The translations under genes were made by a program, and so were the position numbers. Of a stretch of 64,000 bases of DNA, positions 29,734-37,844 are shown in pieces. The notes below the pieces were generated by a model. That model had not been told where the DNA came from. It searched no databases and was given only the letters and a program-made list of their open reading frames with translations. Source of the stretch: Providencia sp. R33 (GTDB taxonomy: Bacteria; Pseudomonadota; Gammaproteobacteria; Enterobacterales; Enterobacteriaceae); assembly GCF_019343475.1 (NCBI RefSeq), contig NZ_CP072453.1, forward strand, positions 248,001 through 312,000. Reading direction: 5' to 3'. Numbering within the stretch: position 1 is the first letter of the stretch; every line of letters starts with the position of its first letter.

Positions 29734-31608
29734 ATGAGTATGAAAGGACAGGAAACACGTGGTTTCCAATCAGAAGTTAAACAACTCCTCCAATTAATGA
29801 TCCATTCTCTTTATTCCAATAAAGAAATTTTCCTGCGTGAGCTTATCTCTAACGCATCTGATGCGGCAGATAAACTGCGTTTTCGTGCGCTGTCTAAACC
29901 AGAATTGTATGAAAATGATGGTGAGTTACGTGTACGCATCAGCGCAGATAAAGACAAAGGCACGCTAACGATTAGCGATAACGGTATCGGGATGAGCCGT
30001 GACGAGGTGATTGACAACCTTGGGACAATCGCAAAATCAGGTACAAAAGCCTTCTTAGAAACCCTCGGCAGCGACCAAGCTAAAGACAGCCAAATGATTG
30101 GCCAGTTCGGTGTGGGATTCTACTCCGCATTTATTGTGGCTGACAAAGTTACCGTGCGTAGCCGTGCAGCGGGTGCACCTGTTGACGAAGGCGTTTTCTG
30201 GGAATCTGCGGGTGAGGGCGAATACACCATCGCAGATATCGAAAAAGCGGAGCGCGGGACTGAAATTACCTTACATCTTCGTGATGACGAAAAAGAATTC
30301 CTTGATAACTGGCGCTTGCGTTCCGTTATCAGCAAATATTCGGACCATATTGCGCTGCCTGTTGAAATCGAAGATAAAAACGAAGAAGACGGCACGGTCA
30401 CTTGGGAAAAAATCAACCAAGCAAAAGCCCTATGGACACGCAGTAAATCTGAAATTTCAGACGAGGAATATGTTGAATTCTATAAACATATCTCCCACGA
30501 CTATGCTGACCCACTAACGTGGACGCACAACCGCGTCGAAGGTAAACAAGAATATACCAGTTTGCTGTATGTGCCTTCCCAAGCACCATTTGACTTGTGG
30601 AATCGCGATCAACAACACGGCTTAAAACTGTACGTTCAGCGTGTATTCATCATGGATGACGCAGAACAGTTTATGCCAAATTACCTGCGTTTTGTTCGCG
30701 GTGTCTTGGATTCTAATGATTTGCCACTGAACGTGTCTCGTGAAATTTTACAAGATAGCGCGCTGACCCGTAGCTTACGTAGCGCGCTAACAAAACGCGT
30801 TCTGCAAATGCTCGAAAAACTGGCTAAATCAGACGCAGAGAAATACCAAACCTTCTGGCAGCAATTTGGCTTGGTGATGAAAGAAGGCCCTGCAGAAGAT
30901 ATGGCGAACAGCGAAACTATCGCAAAACTGTTGCGCTTTGCTACAACACATACCGACAGCAACGTACAAAACGTGTCGTTGGAAGAGTATGTGGGCCGTA
31001 TGGTTGAAGGTCAGGATAAAATTTACTATATCACTGCAGACAGCTACGCCGCGGCGAAAGGTAGCCCGCACCTTGAATTATTTCGCAAAAAAGGCATTGA
31101 AGTCCTGCTGTTATCTGACCGCATTGACGAATGGATGATGAACTACTTGTCTGAGTTTGACGGCAAACAATTCCAATCTGTCAGTAAGGCAGATGAATCA
31201 CTGGATAAACTCGCCGATGAAAACAAAGCAGAACAAGAAGAAGCAGACAAACAGCTTGAGCCATTTGTTGAGCGCGTAAAAACCTTCTTAGGTGAGCGTG
31301 TTAAAGAGGTGAAATTAACGCACCGTTTAACCGATACACCTGCGATTGTCACCACCAACGCCGATGAGATGAGTACGCAAATGGCGAAGTTATTTGCGGC
31401 AGCGGGGCAAGCAGCGCCAGAAGTGAAATATAACTTTGAGCTAAACCCCGCGCACCCATTGGTGAAAAAAGCATCTGAGGTCTCAGATGAGTCTGTCTTT
31501 GCTGACTGGGTGGATGTCCTGCTGGATCAAGCCTTACTGGCAGAACGCGGTACATTAGAAGATCCAAACCTATTTATACGAAAAATCAATGAATTACTTT
31601 TAAAGTAA
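29734..31608 (+). CDS. htpG: HtpG, Hsp90 chaperone
   Basis: ATP-dependent Hsp90-family chaperone of the cytosol that remodels client proteins with DnaK. 624 residues, equal to E. coli. The N-terminal GHKL ATPase has LRELISNASDAADKLR, ISDNGIGMSRDE and GQFGVGFYSAFIVADKV. The middle domain and C-terminal dimerisation domain are intact. The ATG at 29734 has gagg 6 bases upstream; MKGQETRGF starts two codons later, so the exact initiator could be either. Expected to be heat-induced from the sigma-32 promoter upstream. Confidence 0.97.
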   Translation: MSMKGQETRGFQSEVKQLLQLMIHSLYSNKEIFLRELISNASDAADKLRFRALSKPELYENDGELRVRISADKDKGTLTISDNGIGMSRDEVIDNLGTIAKSGTKAFLETLGSDQAKDSQMIGQFGVGFYSAFIVADKVTVRSRAAGAPVDEGVFWESAGEGEYTIADIEKAERGTEITLHLRDDEKEFLDNWRLRSVISKYSDHIALPVEIEDKNEEDGTVTWEKINQAKALWTRSKSEISDEEYVEFYKHISHDYADPLTWTHNRVEGKQEYTSLLYVPSQAPFDLWNRDQQHGLKLYVQRVFIMDDAEQFMPNYLRFVRGVLDSNDLPLNVSREILQDSALTRSLRSALTKRVLQMLEKLAKSDAEKYQTFWQQFGLVMKEGPAEDMANSETIAKLLRFATTHTDSNVQNVSLEEYVGRMVEGQDKIYYITADSYAAAKGSPHLELFRKKGIEVLLLSDRIDEWMMNYLSEFDGKQFQSVSKADESLDKLADENKAEQEEADKQLEPFVERVKTFLGERVKEVKLTHRLTDTPAIVTTNADEMSTQMAKLFAAAGQAAPEVKYNFELNPAHPLVKKASEVSDESVFADWVDVLLDQALLAERGTLEDPNLFIRKINELLLK

Positions 31609-31636
31609 CGTGAACTTGTATTTTCGTTTTTGAACA

Positions 31637-31677
31637 TAAACCGCGCTTTTGCTTATGCTTTAGCGTGGTTTTTTTCT
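31637..31677 (+). terminator. Rho-independent terminator after htpG
   Basis: Stem accgcgc / gcgtggt (one G-T pair) with a 15-base loop, followed by a run of T residues (31664-31675). Confidence 0.8.
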
Positions 31678-31800
31678 TTTGCGAAAAAAGATAAATGCGA
31701 AAACGTTTACGTGTGTTCTTGAGTAATGCGCCATGCTAATGGTATGGTAGCGTGTTTTCTTTTCAAATTATAAAAAACTAAATAGCAAGGGGTTTACGCA

Positions 31801-32445
31801 ATGCGTATCATTCTGCTGGGCGCTCCGGGCGCTGGTAAGGGCACTCAAGCTCAATTTATTATGGAGAAGTTTGGGATCCCACAAATTTCAACAGGTGACA
31901 TGTTACGTGCAGCTGTTAAATCAGGGAGCGAGTTAGGTTTACAAGCTAAAGAGCTGATGGATAACGGCAAATTAGTGACTGATGAACTTGTTATCGCACT
32001 GGTTAATGAGCGCATCAAACAAGATGACTGCCGTAACGGCTTCTTGTTGGATGGGTTCCCTCGCACAATTCCACAAGCGGATGCGATGAAAGAAGCGGGT
32101 ATCACCGTTGATAACGTACTTGAGTTCGACGTACCAGACGAAATCATTATTGAGCGTATTATCGGTCGCCGTGTTCACGCTCCATCAGGCCGTGTTTACC
32201 ACGTCAACTTCAATCCACCAAAAGTGGAAGGTAAAGATGATGTGACGGGTGAAGAACTGACTATTCGTAAAGATGACCAAGAAGACACGGTTCGTAAGCG
32301 TCTGGTTGAATACCATGCGTTAACAGCGCCATTGATTGCTTATTACCAAAACGAAGCGAAAGCGGGTAACACCAAATACTTTAAATTAGACGGTACTCGT
32401 AAAGTCGCAGAAGTTAGCGCAGAGTTAGCGAAAATTTTAGGTTAA
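31801..32445 (+). CDS. adk: Adenylate kinase
   Basis: Essential enzyme balancing ATP + AMP with 2 ADP. 214 residues, equal to E. coli. The P-loop is GAPGAGKGTQ (residues 7-16); FLLDGFPRT marks the AMP-binding and Walker B region; the LID domain (about 122-159) contains GRRVHAPSGRVYHVNFNPP and lacks the zinc cysteines of Gram-positive enzymes. It has its own promoter region after the htpG terminator and a strong terminator downstream. Confidence 0.98.
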   Translation: MRIILLGAPGAGKGTQAQFIMEKFGIPQISTGDMLRAAVKSGSELGLQAKELMDNGKLVTDELVIALVNERIKQDDCRNGFLLDGFPRTIPQADAMKEAGITVDNVLEFDVPDEIIIERIIGRRVHAPSGRVYHVNFNPPKVEGKDDVTGEELTIRKDDQEDTVRKRLVEYHALTAPLIAYYQNEAKAGNTKYFKLDGTRKVAEVSAELAKILG

Positions 32446-32453
32446 TATTTATA

Positions 32454-32508
32454 CGTATCATGCGCTAAATTGCAGTATTGATAACTGCAATTCGAATTAT
32501 TTAGAGTA
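32454..32508. repeat. Collapsed ERIC remnant
   Basis: A 55-bp palindrome: the outer arms resemble the ends of the complete ERIC copies, especially the right end ctgcaattcgaattatttagag (compare ctgtaatgcgaactatttagag at 2539-2560), but the core is reduced to a few bases between aattgcag and ctgcaatt. It looks like an ERIC with its centre deleted. Confidence 0.65.
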
Positions 32509-32523
32509 TGAATGTATTATGTA

Positions 32524-32552
32524 AAGGCAGCGAATATCGCTGCCTTTCTTTT
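32524..32552 (+). terminator. Rho-independent terminator after adk
   Basis: Perfect 10-bp stem aaggcagcga / tcgctgcctt with a 3-base loop, followed by tcttttttat. Confidence 0.9.
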
Positions 32553-32597
32553 TTATACCACTTGGTGACAAAAATCGTTATTTAACTGTGATAAAGT

Positions 32598-32612
32598 TGG
32601 GAATGATTATCA
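32598..32612 (+). promoter_or_regulatory. Possible Fur box at hemH
   Basis: tgggaatgattatca matches 12 of 14 informative positions of the Fur 7-1-7 motif (TGATAAT-N-ATTATCA). It ends 15 bases before the hemH start codon, where binding would block expression. One site only and near the ribosome-binding site, so this is a suggestion. Confidence 0.4.
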
Positions 32613-32627
32613 ATTAGGAGCTGTTTC

Positions 32628-33593
32628 ATGTCAGAAAAAAAAACCGGCATTCTGTTAGTTAACTTAGGAACCCCTGATGCCCCAACGACTTCCGCAGTGA
32701 GACGCTATTTAGCCGAGTTTCTTAGTGACAAGCGCGTTATTGATGTCCCTCGCTTGATTTGGAAACCCATTTTGCACGGGGCAATTCTACCTTTGCGCTC
32801 ATCGAAAGTAGCCAAACTCTACCAATCAATTTGGCTTGATGATGGTTCGCCTTTATTGGTGTACTCATTGCGCCAAAAGCAAAAACTCGCAGAATTGATG
32901 CCAAATACTCCAGTAAAAATTGGAATGAGTTATGGCTCGCCTTCTGTGAAAAGTGCCGTTGATAAATTAATGGATCAAGGTGTTAATGATTTAGTGGTTT
33001 TACCGCTCTATCCGCAATACTCCTGCACAACAACAGCGGCGGTGTATGATGCAGTAACAAGAGCGTTTCAAGGTAGGCGCACCATTCCGTCAGTGCGTTT
33101 TATTCGCAGCTATGCAACGCATCCCGCTTATATTCAAGCATTAGTATCATCAATTGAAGAAAGCTTTGCGGAACATGGTGAACCCGATAGGCTAATATTG
33201 TCGTTCCACGGTATCCCACAGCGTTATTGTGATACAGGGGATATCTACCAACAAGAATGTGAACAAACGGCTCAGGCGTTACGTGAGGCGCTAAATTACC
33301 CAAGTGAAAAAGTGTTACTCACTTACCAGTCACGTTTTGGCCGCGAACCTTGGTTGATGCCATATATGGATAAAACCATGCATGAATTACCCTCACAAGG
33401 CGTAAACTCTGTTCAGGTTATTTGCCCTGGTTTTTCTGTTGATTGTTTAGAAACATTAGAAGAAATTAGCGAACAGAATAAAGAGTTCTTTATCAGTAGT
33501 GGGGGCAGTAAATATAATTATATAGCGGCGTTAAATGATAATCCAAATAGTATTCGTATGATTAATTTAATTATTCAGGATGAGCTAATTTAG
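32628..33593 (+). CDS. hemH: Ferrochelatase
   Basis: Inserts Fe2+ into protoporphyrin IX to form protoheme, the last step of heme synthesis, at the inner face of the membrane. 321 residues (E. coli 320). Seen: the start KTGILLVNLGTPDAPT, the active-site histidine in LSFHGIPQRYCDTGD, TYQSRFGREPWLMPY and the CPGFSVDCLETLEEI region with the acidic metal-path residues. Ribosome-binding site aggag 7 bases before the ATG. In E. coli aes and gsk follow; here a Wzz-family gene comes between. Confidence 0.97.
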   Translation: MSEKKTGILLVNLGTPDAPTTSAVRRYLAEFLSDKRVIDVPRLIWKPILHGAILPLRSSKVAKLYQSIWLDDGSPLLVYSLRQKQKLAELMPNTPVKIGMSYGSPSVKSAVDKLMDQGVNDLVVLPLYPQYSCTTTAAVYDAVTRAFQGRRTIPSVRFIRSYATHPAYIQALVSSIEESFAEHGEPDRLILSFHGIPQRYCDTGDIYQQECEQTAQALREALNYPSEKVLLTYQSRFGREPWLMPYMDKTMHELPSQGVNSVQVICPGFSVDCLETLEEISEQNKEFFISSGGSKYNYIAALNDNPNSIRMINLIIQDELI

Positions 33594-33698
33594 GTTATCG
33601 CTTAAATTAGCATTAAAAAGTTCGGTAATCGATATATCAAAATTTCAAATATAGACTATAATAACTTATCTTAAATTATAAATTATTAAAGAAATGTT

Positions 33699-34835
33699 AT
33701 GTCTTTTGGAATTAATATGAGCAACGAGCAACCGCCACGAAAGAACATTGAGCAGAAGTCAAACTCTGCTCATCAGTTTCATATTCAGCAGAATGATGAA
33801 ATTGATCTTATGGCGTTATTGAGTGTTTTATTAAAAAATAAAGTATTGATTATTATTTTTACGGCTTTTTGTATTGCATTAAGTGCGGGGGTTGTTAAAT
33901 TTCTTCCGCAAAAGTGGACTAGTACGGCGATCGTTATTCCACCTATTTCTGAAAACATGAAGGAAGTTAATGCACTAAAAGCCCAATTGGATGTGCTTGA
34001 AATTCCTATCGATTTAACCTCTCAACGTATCTTTAATACCTTTATTGACCAATATCGCTCTAAAGTTAATCAAAGCGATTATGTCAAAAGTACAGAGTAT
34101 TATCATAAGCTTGCACAAAATGTTGATCCTAAAGATGATGTGATGGCACAGCAGCGTTTAGTGAATCAAATCATCAATAACGATATTCAAATCCAAGACC
34201 AATCTAAAGAAAAAAATAGTTCTTCGAGCGATATCGTCTTGAAATTTACGGCACCATTGCCAACGGAAGCGCAAGATTTATTGGATGGTTATATCCGCTA
34301 TAGCGCCTCCAAGGTGAGAAGCCAGATTAAAAACGAAATTGATAACACAATTTCACAGCAGCTTATTTTTGCCACTGAGTCACTTAAACGTGAAGTGAGT
34401 AAGATTCAAACCGAATACGACGTTAAGGTTGAAAGGCTAAAACGTGCAGTTGATATTGCTAAAGCGGCAGGGGTTGAGAAGCCTATTGCTAGCGACTCAC
34501 AGGCGATTAATGATGACCCTGACTACCCAATCGCATTGGGGGCTGAGGCGTTAGAGAAAAAATTGTTGATCGAGACGCAAAATCGTGACTTAGCTTTGAT
34601 GAGTGAAAACCTGCAAAATCGCCAGATTTATATCAATGAAATCAATGAGCTTAAAAGCAAAGAATTGGCTTTTACGCCAGTAACATTTATTCTGCAACCT
34701 GATTTACCGTTGAACAAAGAATCACCAAAATCAGCGTTAATTGTGGCATTAAGCGCCATTCTTGGGTTAATTTTGAGCTGTGCATTTGTATTAAGCCGCG
34801 AGCTTTATCGCGATTATAAACTGCAAAATCAGTAA
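33699..34835 (+). CDS. fepE: FepE/Wzz-family O-antigen chain-length regulator
   Basis: Inner-membrane polysaccharide co-polymerase that sets modal length of O-antigen or related chains. About 378 residues, matching FepE (377) rather than the shorter Wzz. Topology is typical: a cytoplasmic N-terminus, a first transmembrane helix (about residues 47-67) after NDEIDLMALLSVLLKNK, the LPQKWTSTAIVIPP motif, a large coiled-coil periplasmic domain, and a C-terminal helix preceded by the proline-rich LQPDLPLNKESPKS. The DDPDYPIALGAEALEKKL segment is very like FepE. An in-frame ATG at 33717 with gga upstream may be the true start. It lies between hemH and gsk, the Yersinia O-antigen locus, but no other O-antigen genes are present. 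Confidence 0.88.
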   Translation: MSFGINMSNEQPPRKNIEQKSNSAHQFHIQQNDEIDLMALLSVLLKNKVLIIIFTAFCIALSAGVVKFLPQKWTSTAIVIPPISENMKEVNALKAQLDVLEIPIDLTSQRIFNTFIDQYRSKVNQSDYVKSTEYYHKLAQNVDPKDDVMAQQRLVNQIINNDIQIQDQSKEKNSSSSDIVLKFTAPLPTEAQDLLDGYIRYSASKVRSQIKNEIDNTISQQLIFATESLKREVSKIQTEYDVKVERLKRAVDIAKAAGVEKPIASDSQAINDDPDYPIALGAEALEKKLLIETQNRDLALMSENLQNRQIYINEINELKSKELAFTPVTFILQPDLPLNKESPKSALIVALSAILGLILSCAFVLSRELYRDYKLQNQ

Positions 34836-34942
34836 ACTAGCTATACAAAAGACAAACGATGAAGCCAGTGCTTTCTTTGAAGGTGCTGGCTTTATTTTAT
34901 CGTGCTAGAATAGTGCGATGTTCCATTGTTAATCTTCTTATT

Positions 34943-36256
34943 ATGAAATTCCCCGGCCAACGCAAGTCAAAACACTATTTCCCTGTTAGTCTCAGAGATC
35001 CCCTTTTACAGCCATTAAAAGAGACATTGGCTGATGATGAGAATTGTAAATCCTATATTGTTGGGATAGACCAAACTCTCGTGGATATTGAAGCCAAAGT
35101 GGATGATGATTTCATCCAACGTTATCAGCTCAGCAAAGGCCATTCATTAGTAATTGAAGATGATACCGCGGAGGCATTGTATAAAGAGCTAACTGACAAT
35201 GCGTTGATTACGCACGAATTTGCGGGTGGTACTATCGGTAACACACTGCATAATTACTCGGTGTTAGCGGATGATAGATCGGTGTTATTGGGGACGATGT
35301 GCAATAACATCCAAATTGGCAGCTATGCATATCGCTACCTGTGTCACACGTCAAGCCGTATGGATCTTAACTATCTACAGGGCGTTGATGGGCCAATTGG
35401 TCGCTGCTTCACATTGATTACCGAAAATGGTGAGCGGACATTTGCGATTAGTCCTGGTCATATGAATCGCCTGCACCCAATGAGTATTCCCGAAGAGATT
35501 ATCGCCGGGGCATCTGCGCTAGTTTTAACGGCATATTTAGTGCGGTGCAAACCAGGCGAAACGATGCCTGACGCCACAATGCAGGCCATTGCCTACGCGA
35601 AAAAACACAATGTTCCTGTGGTGCTTACTCTTGGAACCAAATATGTGATTGCCCAAGATCCGCAATTTTGGCGTGATTTCCTTGCTGAGCATATTTCAGT
35701 TGTCGCGATGAATGAAGACGAAGCACAAGAGCTGACAGGGTTGAGTGACCCGTTGTTAGCCACTAATATGGCATTAGATTGGGTTGATTTGGTGCTCTGC
35801 ACAGCGGGCCCATCAGGGCTGTATATGGCGGGGTATACAGAAGAGAGCTACAAACGCACAACTCAGCACCCATTATTGCCAGGGGCGATTGCTGAATTCA
35901 ACTTATATGAATTTAGCCGAGCCATGCGCCAGCAAGATTGCCAAGTACCGCTGCGTATATTTTCGCATATTGAACCTTATATGGGTGGCCCTGAGAAAAT
36001 TATGAACACAAATGGGGCGGGTGACGGCGCATTATCTGCGTTACTACATGATATTACTGCAAATTCCTACCATCGTTCTAATGTACCTAATTCTAGTAAA
36101 CATGAGCGTCAATATTTAACCTATTCGTCATTGGCTCAGGTTTGTAAATATGCAAATCGGGTTAGTTATCAAGTATTAACTCAGCATTCCCCACGGTTAA
36201 CGCGTGGGCTTCCTGAAAAAGAAGACAGCTTAGAAGAGTCTTATTGGGAACGTTAA
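34943..36256 (+). CDS. gsk: Inosine-guanosine kinase
   Basis: Purine-salvage kinase of the PfkB family that phosphorylates inosine and guanosine. The ATG at 34943 gives MKFPGQRKSKHYFPVSLRDP as in E. coli and 437 residues (E. coli 434); upstream in-frame starts would add 28 unrelated residues. The PfkB signature region NTNGAGDGALSALLHD holds the catalytic aspartate. The C-terminus LTRGLPEKEDSLEESYWER is almost identical to E. coli. A terminator follows. Confidence 0.96.
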   Translation: MKFPGQRKSKHYFPVSLRDPLLQPLKETLADDENCKSYIVGIDQTLVDIEAKVDDDFIQRYQLSKGHSLVIEDDTAEALYKELTDNALITHEFAGGTIGNTLHNYSVLADDRSVLLGTMCNNIQIGSYAYRYLCHTSSRMDLNYLQGVDGPIGRCFTLITENGERTFAISPGHMNRLHPMSIPEEIIAGASALVLTAYLVRCKPGETMPDATMQAIAYAKKHNVPVVLTLGTKYVIAQDPQFWRDFLAEHISVVAMNEDEAQELTGLSDPLLATNMALDWVDLVLCTAGPSGLYMAGYTEESYKRTTQHPLLPGAIAEFNLYEFSRAMRQQDCQVPLRIFSHIEPYMGGPEKIMNTNGAGDGALSALLHDITANSYHRSNVPNSSKHERQYLTYSSLAQVCKYANRVSYQVLTQHSPRLTRGLPEKEDSLEESYWER

Positions 36257-36300
36257 TGATTAGGTTATAGGTTGTCCAATTTAGATATGTTTAATATAAG

Positions 36301-36338
36301 AACACGTTAATATCATAAAGGGTATTAACGTGTTTTTT
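36301..36338 (+). terminator. Rho-independent terminator after gsk
   Basis: Perfect 12-bp stem aacacgttaata / tattaacgtgtt (36301-36312, 36323-36334) followed by T residues. The rest of the 315-bp gap up to 36571 is very AT-rich and holds only the opposite-facing terminator below; no gene is seen. Confidence 0.85.
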
Positions 36339-36496
36339 GTATACTCCATTATGGGTATTTTGATTAATAAGTTAATTAAAGAATAAAACTTAATTTGTAA
36401 GTAAATTAATGATTCATATCGATAGTGAAAATGTAGATAAATAGATATTAATTATCAAAATTGGACGCAAATAATATCACTAATGATGACGAATAA

Positions 36497-36546
36497 TAAA
36501 AAACTGCATTCGATATTATTCAATTTGAATATTTCAAATGCAGTTA
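36497..36546 (-). terminator. Terminator of the eutH-kinase operon
   Basis: Read on the minus strand: aactgcattt... pairs with ...aatgcagtt and is followed by T residues. It lies just past the stop codon of the EutH-like gene. Confidence 0.75.
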
Positions 36547-36571
36547 TTTTATAATTTAATATTAATTATAT

Positions 36572-37822
36572 TTAACTTTGTTTTGCAACCGCTAGCTCAG
36601 CATCACCTTTAACGGCATCAACTGCTTTTTGGTCTTCCTCTTCATAACGTAATGCCTGAGGAACTGAAATTTTAATGGCGATAAATACCGCTAAGAAGCC
36701 CCCAACCAGTTTTCCTAATAAAATAGGCAGAACGAGCGTTGGCTGGAAGTTGGCGGTAAAGGCTAAGTGATCGCCGATAGTGGCTTGGGCACAGACACCG
36801 AATGCGACACACAGTACTTTATCCCTTGCACGCATGTCTTTGAATAAATGATAAGTTGCAATAATGTTTGCCATTACCATGATAAAACCTAATGACCCGG
36901 TGTCACTCAGTTTCAAACGGTTGCTTAATGCACGTACCAATGGTTTGCAATAACGTTGGAACAGGTAGCAAATTGGGAATGTCCCTGCCAACATGATGCC
37001 AATATAACCCGCTATTTCAATGGCTCGGAATAGCTCGTTTTGGTCTGCAAAGAGCGGGTCAAAGCCCCACGCGCCGAAGACTTTGGTGAATACGCCAGTA
37101 AAGTGCTCAACAATTGAGAAAGCCAGAACCAGTTTGACAAAGGCATCCATGATCTTACCGAAGATTAAAAAACCTGTAACCATCAGCATCGGGCGGTATT
37201 TCAAACCCGCGGCCAATAAGAAACAAAATACAAACAGCGGCATCAAATATTGCAGCATCGTCATAAAATCTAAGGTGAGCTGGTGTGCTGCGGGGGAATT
37301 GGTCGAAATAATATCGCGAACTGGAATATTATTGAATGTGATTAATAACAGCGAAGCCAGTACGCCAAATGGGATAGAGATCAACCCTGCCATTGCACCC
37401 AGCGCGAGGTATTTGTGATCTTTACGATTTAGCATCGTTAACCCCACAGGGATCAGATATACAATCGTCGCCCCTGAGGTATAGCCGATCAACATCGCAG
37501 TGATCCACATATCACGGTTAGTAGTTAATGCATCTGCAAGCTGGTAGCCGCCCATATCAACGGCAATGATCGACAATGCGGCGATAGAGACATCGGAGCC
37601 CACAGACGAGAAAATAGGCCCTAAAACATAAGAAATTAATTGAGAAAGCAGCGGTACAGCAGCCATGATCCCCGCCTGAGCAAGGAATACAGGGCCAATA
37701 GAGAATATACCGTTAACAAACTCTTTGCCCAAATCACTGGCAGGTTTAACGATAGAAGCGACAGCGCCAATAATGGCACCGCACATGATTAAATAGATAA
37801 TGTAATTTCCGAATTCAGCCAT
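36572..37822 (-). CDS. eutH: EutH-family permease
   Basis: 416-residue integral membrane protein with about 10-11 hydrophobic helices, similar along its length to the ethanolamine permease EutH (for example VDMGGYQLADAL / CDMGGFFLAKEL, KYLALGAMAGLISIPFG / RYLALGVLAGIVTIPIG, IGDHLAFTANFQPTLVLPILLGKLVGG / LGDHLGFAAANMNAMIFPMIVGKLIGG). EutH normally belongs to the eut operon; no ethanolamine ammonia-lyase or microcompartment gene is here. Instead it is the second gene behind an FGGY kinase (22-bp gap), suggesting it imports the amino-alcohol or polyol that the kinase phosphorylates. The substrate is unproven. Confidence 0.85.
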   Translation of the reverse strand: MAEFGNYIIYLIMCGAIIGAVASIVKPASDLGKEFVNGIFSIGPVFLAQAGIMAAVPLLSQLISYVLGPIFSSVGSDVSIAALSIIAVDMGGYQLADALTTNRDMWITAMLIGYTSGATIVYLIPVGLTMLNRKDHKYLALGAMAGLISIPFGVLASLLLITFNNIPVRDIISTNSPAAHQLTLDFMTMLQYLMPLFVFCFLLAAGLKYRPMLMVTGFLIFGKIMDAFVKLVLAFSIVEHFTGVFTKVFGAWGFDPLFADQNELFRAIEIAGYIGIMLAGTFPICYLFQRYCKPLVRALSNRLKLSDTGSLGFIMVMANIIATYHLFKDMRARDKVLCVAFGVCAQATIGDHLAFTANFQPTLVLPILLGKLVGGFLAVFIAIKISVPQALRYEEEDQKAVDAVKGDAELAVAKQS

Positions 37823-37844
37823 GGTAGGGTTTCCTTTTATTATT

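Noticed and set aside
36572..37822. Part of a complete ethanolamine (eut) operon
   Set aside because: No eutBC, eutE, eutD or shell-protein genes are adjacent; only the permease type is shared.
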